A stretch of 64,000 nt of DNA from contig JAVHZZ010000071.1 of assembly GCA_036250195.1 (NCBI GenBank), positions 443,501 to 507,500 on the forward strand, written 5' to 3'. The stretch's first letter is position 1. The number at the start of each line of letters is the position of its first letter. The DNA comes from Mixophyes australis (Eukaryota; Chordata; Amphibia; Anura; Limnodynastidae). The notes under the pieces were generated by a model, which was not told where the DNA came from, did not search any database, and saw only the letters and a program-made list of their open reading frames with translations. Below are positions 54,256-64,000 of this stretch, in pieces. The position numbers were made by a program, and so were the translations under genes.

Positions 54256-55450
54256 ATACACAGCCACAACATTAAAACCACCTGCCTAATATTGTGTAGG
54301 TCCCCCTCCCCTTGTGCCAACAAAACTGTTTTGACCATGCGAGGCATGGACTCCACAAGACCTGTGAACGTGTCCTGTGGGATGTGGCACCAAGACGTTA
54401 GCAGATCCTTTAAGTACTGTAAGTTGTAAGGTGGGGCTTCCAAGGCTTGGACTTATTCTTACAGCATATTCCACAGATGCTCGAATGGACTGAGATCTAG
54501 GGAATTTGGAGGCCAAGTCAACACCTTGAACTCTTTGTCATGTCCCTCAACCCATTCCTGAACACTTTTTGCAAAGTGGCAGGGTGCATTATCCTGTTGA
54601 AACAGGTTACTACATTCAGGGAATACCGCTGCCATGGAGGGGTGTACTTGGTCTGCAACAAAGCTTAGGTAGGTGGTATGTGTCAAAGTAACACCCACAT
54701 GAATGCCAGGACCCAATGTTTCCCAGTAGATTATAATCTAGAGTATCACAATGCCTCCACCGGCTTGCCTTCTTCCCATTGTACATCCTGGTGACTTCTC
54801 TTCCCCATATTAAATGATGCACACGCACCTGGCCGTCCACGATGTAAAAGAAAATGCGATTCATCAGACAAGGCCACCCTCTTCTATTGCTCCATGGTCC
54901 AGTTCTAGCGCTCACTTGCCCATTGTAGGCATTTTGGTGGTGGATCATCATGAGCTCTCTAACCGTTCTGTGGCTACACAGCCCCATAGGCAGCAACCTT
55001 CGATCAACTGTGTGTTCTGACACCTTACTATCATAGCCAGCATTACCTTTTTCAGAAATTTGTGCTATAGTAACTCTTCTATGGGATCGGACCAGCCAGG
55101 CTAGCCTATGCTCCTCATGTGCTTGGGTGCCCATGACCCTGTCGTTGGTTCACCGGTTGCCCTTTCTTGGACTACTTTTGGTAGGTACTAACCACTGCAT
55201 ACCGCAAACACCCCACAAGATCTGTCGTTTTGGAGATGCTCTGACCCAGTCATCTAGCCATCACAATTTGACTCTTGTCAAAGTCGCTCAGATCCTTACG
55301 CAAACCCATTCTTCCTGCTTCCAACACATCAACTTCAAAAACTAAGTGTTGACTTGCTGTCTAATATATCCTACCACTTAACAGGTGCCATTATAACGAG
55401 ATAATAACTGTTATTCACTTCACTTGTCAGCGATATTAATATTGTGGACG
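54256..55450 (-). pseudogene. Tc1-like transposon with broken transposase
   Basis: The minus-strand frames give VRSHRRVTIAQISEKGNAGY (DNA-binding part), then after frameshifts FQQDNAPCHFAKSVQEWVEG and LTWPPNSLDLSPFEHLWNML, the second Asp and the Glu region of a DDE transposase. The plus-strand left end reads ACAGCCACAACATTAAAACC and CCTAATATTGTGTAGGTCCC. The right end near 55440 has a degenerate ATATTAATATTGTGG match. The reading is split over three frames, so no active enzyme is made. Confidence 0.85.
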
Positions 55451-55512
55451 ACTGGACTATATATATGTATTATATATACACACACACACACGGATCAATT
55501 GTTTAATTTACA

Positions 55513-56340
<828 letters not shown>

Positions 56341-56640
56341 CATACGACATATACATAAATGTATGTAAGATCTGAGTTCTAATTGGATTCATTGATGGCC
56401 CTTACTGATTGGCCAATATACTTTTAGATTTCCAAGCAGAATTTGGGCTCCATCCTTCTGAAAATATTTCACTTGGAGGCGGAGAAACGCGTCACGTTAT
56501 AGAGTTGTTGGTTGTACACACAAACACTGTGGCCGCTGTTGGGATATCTTCTTATGGCAGACTTATAAGCGCTGCTCTTTCAATGACCGGAAAACTGAAA
56601 ACTATCATCAGGAGAGAGGTGACATCCAGCAATTAACTCC
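56341..56640 (+). repeat. Possible Penelope-like terminal fragment
   Basis: Contains TCTGAAAATATTTCACTTGG followed by GGCGGAGAAACGCGTCACG. The GAAACGCGT word is also found in Penelope-type hammerhead motifs. The CUGANGA box is imperfect here. The 75-codon frame (56409-56636) has no domain. Confidence 0.3.
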
Positions 56641-56839
56641 TAGTTATTGCGTCAGAGCTATTTGAGAATGGAACAATGTTAATGGGAAAAGTATAGACAG
56701 GACAATCTCTGTCTCTTCTCTCATATCTCCAATTTATTGCAATATATTATTCCTCTGGTGTTAGAGAGAATCATACAATAAATGGAAGTAAATGTTCCCT
56801 ACAGATTGGATTGATCGATATTGAAATGAGAATATCATC

Positions 56840-56846
56840 ATGTAGT

Positions 56847-56890
<44 letters not shown>

Positions 56891-56908
56891 TTTATCTATC
56901 TAAATATT

Positions 56909-56961
<53 letters not shown>
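56840..56961. repeat. (TA)n microsatellites
   Basis: Two long TA tracts (about 56841-56882 and 56914-56960) separated by a short ACACACA/TTTATC segment. Confidence 0.9.
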
Positions 56962-56963
<2 letters not shown>

Positions 56964-58136
56964 AGTCGTTTTTCCTTCCTTGATTCCCACATGCGTGAAT
57001 ATTGCGCCAGTCTACTCTATATGAGCGATTCCAACAGGGCAACATGTCTGCAGAGTTGCTGTTATTAATGTATTAAGTTAAGTGCTATTTTTTATCACAT
57101 TATGTATTGTGTATTGGATTCTCTAATTAATCATTTAGAGAAGTATTATCAGTATAACCTATAATTATGACTTACCATAAATTAAGGCATTACCTGGCCT
57201 TTCATTCCTCTTCTGTGTCTTCCTGCTTCCAGCTGGATCATCATCATCATTTATTTATTGATCATGTTCAGGAGAACTACCAGTGGTAGTTGTGGTAGTT
57301 GTTAGTAGAACAGGTACAGGGTATCCGGCCTCTATAACTCTCTTTGTGTGATATTATTTCCCACCTGCTGCACTGTGTCATTAATTCTCATTAAAGGATC
57401 ATTTAATTTACATACATATAATTTTTTAACTCTTTTTCTGTCTTTCGTCTTGTGCATTATGAATACTTAGTTAGATCTTTCTTAATTGATTAAATTACAC
57501 ATTCCTTTAGTTGAGCCTACCATACTCCCAGCTATACTACTAGGTATCCACCACTTTACAATCTTATTTTCCTTGACTATTCCCTTGTCCACTCTCCTCT
57601 TCTTCCTGGGGTACTCTCTGTATACTCCACCATGTCCTCGTACCTTCACCACATTATCTTAGTGTTTTCTGTCTCTCACACCTTCTACTCCAACATCTCA
57701 TCCCCCTTCTACCTCCTTTTCTTTTAACTTGTTATTTGTAACAGCAGATAGATATCAATATACAGCACAACCGTACATGTTGTTGACATTAAATAAGAAC
57801 CAAGGTTACACAATCTAAAAATCGGAGAGGAAACAAAAAATGAAATAAAACAAAACAAAGCAAAAATACAAATGACTATAGAAATATAGATTATATTCTA
57901 TGTCACATTCCAATTGGTATTTGGGAATTAACGGCCTACGTGGTGAGTGTACAAGTGAGGACTTTTCCCGTACCAAAGATAGACCATGTAAGGTTGGATA
58001 TATATAACAAATAGAACAAACTGCTGTTTTATTTTTTAATTTTTTATGATGAGGGGGAGAAGGGAGAGGGACTGGGATAGAGGTGGAGGGATTTTCCAAA
58101 TTGGAAATACATCTCCTACCTCCTTTTCTTAAATCT
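56962..58136. other. Spacer, nothing recognised
   Basis: Includes a T/C-rich stretch (57530-57730) and A-rich DNA (57820-57880). Open frames here have no domains. Confidence 0.5.
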
Positions 58137-58448
58137 TTATAGTAGAAACTGGAGCTTTACATAAGTTCTGAAACCACTTGATTCCCATTTCCCGATATAC
58201 ATAATCATCTTGTCACTTAAGCCCCAGCTGACAGCCTCCATTGCTGTCCCAATCAGGAAGGATTGTAACCCATATTCTGCCACTGACCCCCCCAGCTTCC
58301 CCATGCACTGTCTGACAATAGATATAAACTGAAAGTGATACAGAAAAGCTGATTGTGCCGAGATAGGATTACAGTTACAATCCCTACATACAAAGTTATG
58401 TATCTGGTCACTAGTATTTGGATATATTGTTATCCCCATTTGGCACAT
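58137..58448 (-). pseudogene. Ngaro-like element C, recombinase end
   Basis: The frame reads FQFISIVRQCMGKLGGSVAE, YGLQSFLIGTAMEAVSWG, LSDKMIMYIGKWESSGFRTY. It aligns by eye with YGTHSFRIGAAT...GRWKS...YVRP of elements A and B, but the catalytic H-x-x-R has become Q-x-x-L, so it is inactive. The frame stays open for 103 codons. Confidence 0.7.
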
Positions 58449-58908
58449 ATAATTCCCACTCTAGAATCCAAGACTTCTCCCGCGCTGCCCCCCTTCACTG
58501 GAACGACCTCCCTCGCTCCATCCGTCTCTCACCCAACCTGTGCTCCTTCAAACGGGCACTTAAAACTCACCTGTTTCTTAAGGCCTACCAACCATCCACT
58601 TAACCTCTCATCTCTTCGGTTCTCCCCTTTGCCTCACTGGCTCCCTTCTGTGCCTGATTCTGTCCACCCTCCCTTAGGATGTAAGCTCGTATGAGCAGGG
58701 CCCTCTTTCCTCCTGTCTCCATACCTGTTCTTCCACTCCGTCTCTACTGTATTTGCCTGCCCGGAGTTTACGAAGTATTGGTATTTTATGTTTAATGTTC
58801 TGTACTGTTTTGCCCTGTATGGTCTACTGTTTGTACTGTGTACGGCGCTGCGGAAACCATGTGGTGCCTTACAAATAAATGATAATAATAATAATAATAA
58901 TAATAAAG
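58449..58908 (+). pseudogene. L2-type LINE 3' end
   Basis: An ORF2 tail RAAPLHWNDLPRSIRLSPNL, CSFKRALKTHLFLKAYQPS-stop (to 58603) matches the C-terminal signature of L2/CR1 elements. A 3' UTR with GGATGTAAGCTCGTATGAGC and a (AAT)n tail follow at 58882-58908. It is 5'-truncated and adjoins the Ngaro recombinase relic, which it probably interrupted. Confidence 0.8.
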
Positions 58909-60185
58909 ACTCTGTGGATTCATTTGGTTGAAGTATATGGATTTCATAATATGGTTCTGAATGAAGAGTCAATGGACTAAAACTACAGGTTCATAAATAT
59001 ATATCCAGGTGGGCTCCATGTGCCTCTTTTGGACTACAAATTGTCTGCTGGACTATATCCTGGCCAGTTACCCCCTCCCTTAGTGAGGACAGGAAGTCTG
59101 GAGCAGCTGGAGCCCCTTTCACAACATAAATGTATAGAAGGGATTGAAACAGGAAGTTGCTATTCATCATCTGGGATTAAGCCCTGCAGTAACCAGTTTG
59201 CTACTCTATTGTTCTCTCTAGGACTGTGTCAGACTACTATGCACTAGACCAGCTGGGGGGAAACCCATGTGGGGATGACTTCTCTCCACTCCCATATCCA
59301 ACCCCTGATTTGGGAGCCAATGGCATTCTGTACGGACTTGGGATAACCTTACAGGACGGGATTTCACCTGTGGGTATTCTGAACTGTTTAAAAAGAGCCT
59401 GCAAGGAGACCAAGGGTTGTTTATTGGATATCCTGAGCTTGGTATTGAAGATCTGTCTCCTACCAGCTCCAACGTGTGTCCTGATTACAATTTTACATCT
59501 AGGCACATCTCTGGCTGAACATCGTGCAACAGTATAACTCTGCCCCAATGGGAGCTGCTTGTGAGTCTGCACATCTGGGGGTAAATGTATCAAGCTGAGA
59601 GTTTTCCGGCGGGTTTGAAAAGTGGAGATGTTGCCTATTGCAACCAATCAGATTCTAGCTTTCATTTTGTAGAATGCACTAAATAAATGATAGCTAGAAT
59701 CTGATTGGTTTTTCAAACCCGCCGGAAAACTCTCAGCTTGATACATTTACCCCCTGGTGTGCCTACAGGAGTAGGGTGACAGGGGTCCAGGCTGCTAACA
59801 TCTCGGTAGTGAGCATAAGGCCGAGAGGCCAGGACCAGCAAGCCTAGAAGTGTAGAAATCGGAGGAATCTGGAAGACCTGAGTACTGAGCTATTGTGACA
59901 AAAGCATCAGGACCAGAGACTTTTTCACAACTTAGCCCGGCCAAAGAAATACTGTTTAAACATATGTAACGGTTCCTCATATCTTTATCTGGGGATGTGT
60001 TGGGGAGCTTTTTAGATGTTGGCGATTTAATATAGTTATTGTGTTACAGTTGTGTTTGCACCTTCTGTAATAAAGGTACTATTATAGCTACCACTCCTCT
60101 TTGTCTGCGTGATCCAAAGAACACCAAGGTACCAGGGCTACTCTGTGGGCCTTGACTCTAATGCCCTGGTGTCCTGACACTGATC
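58909..60185 (+). other. Unassigned, LTR-like segment
   Basis: Several features suggest a retroviral-type LTR in plus orientation: a late AATAAAGGTA (near 60070) with a following GT/T-rich part and an end TGTCCTGACA. No copy exists in the window for proof, and a fold-back element (59577-59754) lies inside. Open frames (59020-59647) have no domains. Confidence 0.3.
59577..59754. mobile_element. MITE with long perfect inverted ends
   Basis: Starts GGGGTAAATGTATCAAGCTG and ends with its complement; the arms continue through AGAGTTTTCCGGCGGGTTTG, about 44 bp without mismatch. An inner pair (AACCAATCAGATTCTAGCT and its complement) makes it nearly one palindrome. CTG on both sides is a candidate 3-bp target duplication. 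Confidence 0.85.
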
Positions 60186-60189
60186 ATCA

Positions 60190-61010
60190 AAATCTGAGGA
60201 GCATGACTGTCCCAATACTATCCCCATTCAGTATAGGTTTTCATAAGACGCTGGTCTCGTCACATGAAAAGAAAAATGTCCAGATAGTGGATAACTGACT
60301 TGATTCCCATTTCCCATCTTAGCACCCACTCTTTTAAGGAGGTGAAAGCTTCAGGAAGATGCCTCTTACAGAATGGCCGCATCAAGTGAGGTGTATGATG
60401 CAGAACATGTCTCCTTACTGATCCCATTAGTCACCGAATCTTTCTTTGGAATTGACAAATGATGAATCAGGCTGAATATTCTGGGCTTTGTTTTAGGGAA
60501 CATTTACAGTGCATAATGCATGGCTGACATCAAATATCCGTACAGTTTCAACTCTTTGGACTCCCTATAAGGAACTCTAAAAACATTCTTAAACCCATTC
60601 TCCAATAATAATGCTGCCTCCCTGTCTGGATGTCTCCTAAGTCAGGGATGCTTTGTATCTATATTTAATTTGTTATATCTTTTTCAAGCAGGTTTCCCAT
60701 GCCTGAACTGTCTTACGATCTTTAAAACACTTAGCAAGCGGCTGCCCTCCACCACAGCTGAACATTCATGTCTGAGTCTGCATGGGGCCACATACATTGG
60801 CCATCAATAAACTGCCAGCATGTTCCCTTTCTTGCTCCTACCAACACCACAGCAGGCCCAGGAGAAGACCACTGCCAACCCATTGCAGGAAATCCCAACC
60901 TCATTTATAGCCACATGGGACATCCAGACAGCAAGAACTTGTAAAACATGCCCATATTCAGGGCATAAAATAACGTTTCTCCCCTTCATTACTTCTCTGA
61001 CATACAATAC
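60190..61010 (-). pseudogene. Ngaro-like element C, gag end and RT start
   Basis: Minus-strand frames give AVVEGSRLLSVLKIVRQFRH, REAALLLENGFKNVFRVPYR, ESKELKLYGYLMSAMHYAL, MFPKTKPRIFSLIHHLSIPK and DSVTNGISKETCSASYTS. This is the N-terminal half of a Ngaro-type RT (PxGFRVPY and RLIHHLS motifs). A preceding stretch at 61007-60740 may be the gag end (CCGVGRSKKG). Stops are scattered. With 58137-58448 it makes one decayed element split by later insertions. Confidence 0.7.
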
Positions 61011-61059
61011 CTTTCTGAATTACTTTGAAACCCTTTCCCACATCAGCACATGAATTTGG

Positions 61060-61300
61060 CTGTTCCCTAAGTGATTTCTCTGATATTTAACAATTTGGAA
61101 TATGTGTAAAACATTTACCACATTCAGAGCAAGAATATCTCTCCTGTATGATATGGTCTTTCTCCTGTATGGTGCGCAACAAGAAGTGAATTATGTGCTA
61201 AATATTTCCAACATTCTGTAATATGGTTTCTTTACGGTATGACTTCTCTGATACTTAAGAAGTAATATTTTAGGAAAACATTTCCCACATTCTGAGCAGG
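61060..61300 (-). pseudogene. C2H2 zinc-finger remnant
   Basis: The minus strand shows [20 protein letters not shown], then a finger with lost Cys (YYRMLEIF), then further decayed fingers with CGKCFTHIP-like text. Frames are broken by stops. The right part (61227-61300) is inside the long duplication and equals 1-75. Confidence 0.6.
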
Positions 61301-64000
61301 ACCAAGATTTACCTGGAGGAGGTGGGAGGGCAGCCATAACCCCTGAGCTGCCTTAACCTAAGACCTCACCTACCTTTCCTTGAACAGTCACAATTTGTGT
61401 TGGTCAAATAGGCTGAACCTACTAGGAAAGGTGTTTGGGCTGATCGGGGGGAACTCTTGGCAAACTGTGCATGGTTTGAGTGGATTGGCAATTGGCTTAA
61501 ATTGTCCTGATTTTGCAATTGGTATTGATGACAGGTATTGTACAGGTACTGGTCCCAGTGTACATCTATTTTGCCTAACGGAAGCTGACTTGTACAGTCA
61601 AACAAATAGCTACAATAAAAAGTGTTGCATCCCTCTCTCTCTGTGTAGTGAATAAAGCTCTTTTGAAATATGCCCATAGCAAGGGAATTTCTTATCCACA
61701 TAAATATCTAGTTATTGCTACAGTAAGAAGAAAAACACAGACACAATTCTTTCATTAGAAAATGTATTGCATGGAAATGGTAAAATAACTACATGCACAG
61801 TGTACACATAACAACATATACAACAAAATCATAACTAGTACAATAAAGACATAATGGGGCTTATTCAGAGTTGGACGCATTTGCGCACCAAACGTACGTT
61901 GGAAATAATGTAAACAAAAAAGTGGATTTACTCATTGATGTTGAGTCTCAAGACGCCTGCAGCTCAAAAACAGTTTCTTTGTGACCAATGTAGGTCTGTC
62001 CCCCCCCCCGATATAGTGGGGTGCAGATATAAAATGTAATTAAAAATGGAAATGTCAATTACGCAATACTCAATCAGCAATTTAGAAACAGCTAAAAAGG
62101 GCTGATAGTCATCATCATATACCTGCACCAAAAATCTAATACCTGCATGAGGTTCGAGCCCTAAAAGGCGTATTTGCAGATGTTATGTTACAATTACATG
62201 AACCCACCCATACTGTGCTCAGCCCATGCATGCTAGTCCCTGCACATCCTTATTCTGCTTTTCCAGACAAAGGCGGACGGATGTCAGCGATATAAATAAC
62301 TCTATATATGGACATATACTTTCTGGATTTTGGAATCATTGCAGTATGAAAATACACATCTTATGCAAACAATGACCTACGTCTAACTCTAAATGAGCCC
62401 GAATATATACATTTCCTTTATACAACGATGGTAAAGATATTTTGCATTCCCCACTAGAGCAGATCAAGCTCCACCTAGTTTGATGTCTATGTACTGAAAT
62501 ACCAGCTGTGCGATGTTTTGCTTGTTTGTTCCACCTTCAGATTGCTTTATTTTATCTTGTACACACCATCCTGAAAATGTTACTACAAGCATTTATTTTC
62601 TTAGTAGCCTCCTTCCGTGATTTTAGCCATGTATTTATAACATCAGGGAGAGTGGATTATTTTCTTGCCCCAGGATACAACATAAAGCTGCTCACTGGGT
62701 ACAATTATACAGAAAGCAAAGCAGAGCAACACAAACACACAGCTCTGCCCCGTGGTATCACCACACGGGTTAAACGTACAGAGGGAAACCAGGATGTAAA
62801 AGTTGTCTATTTACTAAAACTTGGAGTAAAGCCTATACAAGCCATTAAATACATGTGATGGTTGGAAACCCCTTTAATTATGCTTCTAAAAGGATTTTAT
62901 TTTATACAGGGCTTTGTCACTAAAAACAATACATTGGGTATAGTGAAACCTCCTAAAAAGCCTTGACATAATTGAGATTAAAGTTGCATTATCAAATAAT
63001 TGTTACTTGTTACTCATTTGCCTCTTTCCAGCTCCAGGGTCTGCTCTATGCAGTCGCTTTTCCCGGGACACCTTCGTTTCTGGCTCCTCCGTGTACATAT
63101 GGCTGTGGCAGTGGCTTGTGAGCAGGAGGTCCAATCAGAAGCCACAATCTCCATGACTGCAACTCCTGATTGATCATCCTGCTTACTCATACTTCTACCT
63201 CGGGGAGATCAAAAGGGGGCGGGGTGAGTCGATCGCATAATTTGGCCCTGCGCCAAAATGTCAATTAAGTCAGAGCTGTGAGATGAACCATGGAACCACG
63301 GGAAACACTTGTGCATGGAGCAGGCCCCGGGGCTCCAGAGAGAGGAGGAGCAGGTGAGTAACATGATAACATGCAACAATTAGGTGGTAATGCAGATTTA
63401 GGTGCTCCTCTGCTGCAGCATATCACTATCATGACAGTGTATTGTCTTGTCATCACAATATTCAACAGAAAGGGACTTTTAAAGAATATATATACATGAT
63501 AGGGCACCAGCATACACGTGTACAGCAGCTGTAGCAGTTAATAGATTGGAGAGAACATGAGGACTGGAATATCCAAATCAGTTTAAGACAAAGAATAAGA
63601 CTCTAGAAACACTGTATCTACTTAATCAGGGAATTTATTTTACATTTAGATAACATTTAACATGTTTCATTCCTACAGATTAAATTTTGTTGTCTCTGAG
63701 GTACAAAATGTATAATGAACAACATGGGAATTACTAAACAATTGGTTATTTTAATAAAAGTATAATTAATTATGGGGTAGTACAATGTAGGGAATGTGAA
63801 GAAAGTATAATATCATATAAAACACAAGGCATCGGAAAGTATAGAAAATATATATTATATTTGAACTTGGAAGTTTTATATATATATATATATATTGTAA
63901 ACAAATAAAGGATATATCTGGCGCTGATCACCACAGCGTAACTAATTTAAAATAATAAGATGGAAAATGTATAAATATACAATATATAACACTTGAGTCC
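61227..64000. repeat. Long direct duplication, copy 2
   Basis: Second copy of 1-2788. Differences are scattered single bases plus a shortened TA tract near 63880. The copy runs off the window end. Confidence 0.95.
61856..62400. mobile_element. Fold-back element in duplication copy 2
   Basis: Counterpart of 630-1174 with the same inverted ends. It inserted before the duplication. Confidence 0.55.

Noticed and set aside
56463..56500. GAAACGCGT motif as a functional hammerhead ribozyme
   Set aside because: The CUGANGA box is not intact and no stem II could be paired; kept only as a possible terminal fragment.
57815..58099. 94-codon minus-strand frame
   Set aside because: Ends in a Phe/Tyr-rich run from A-rich DNA; no homology or splice support.

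Overview
The window looks like repeat-dense vertebrate nuclear DNA, most probably from an anuran amphibian. The reasons are a KRAB-type C2H2 zinc-finger gene with the frog-style chain of short N-terminal exons, several Ngaro/DIRS tyrosine-recombinase retroelements (some with an SGNH-hydrolase ORF), Penelope-like elements with a GIY-YIG domain, Tc1, L1 and L2 remnants, many small inverted-repeat elements, and low-complexity AT-rich spacers. No bacterial, organellar or CRISPR features are present. Everything here was read by eye; no database search was possible.

Layout. 1-2788 is one copy of a segment repeated at about 99 % identity at 61227-64000, so the window spans one period (about 61.2 kb) of a large direct duplication. 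3.6-5.7 kb is a decayed Gmr1-like gypsy gag with a SCAN-like region and a zinc knuckle, split by a solo LTR. 6.15-14.54 kb is a nest: a decayed minus-strand Ngaro element (A) holds a young Ngaro copy (B, 7098-10137, with a full A1-internal-B1-A2-B2 repeat layout) and a Sushi/PEG10-like gypsy element (11003-14350, intact gag, GGGAAAC frameshift site, 3' truncated). 15.26-22.13 kb holds a proposed unrecognised minus-strand gene of eight coding exons. They join in phase 0 to about 276 codons and include a run of five duplicated 57-60 bp exons. Upstream of it, 24.6-27.7 kb, lies an ~872-bp tandem array whose units each carry CCAAT and CRE-like motifs and a splice-donor-like site facing the gene.

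33.0-41.5 kb is a plus-strand KRAB C2H2 zinc-finger gene with a duplicated exon pair, a nonsense codon in an N-terminal exon and 11 intact fingers. Its introns hold L1 and L2 fragments, and a 34-bp minisatellite lies just upstream. 42459-46909 is a DIRS-like element with inverted ends and a matching internal complementary region, but an RT-to-recombinase deletion. 46.9-53.3 kb is Penelope-like DNA present twice; the second copy carries along a recombinase piece of the DIRS element. 53.4-61.3 kb holds a reversed Penelope-like end with a hAT-type insertion, a dead Tc1 transposase, a minus-strand zinc-finger pseudogene, a third decayed Ngaro element, an L2 end and a fold-back element.

Only two host loci are proposed: the 15-22 kb minus-strand gene and the 33-41.5 kb zinc-finger gene. 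Most of the rest is mobile-element DNA, or spacer in which nothing could be recognised.
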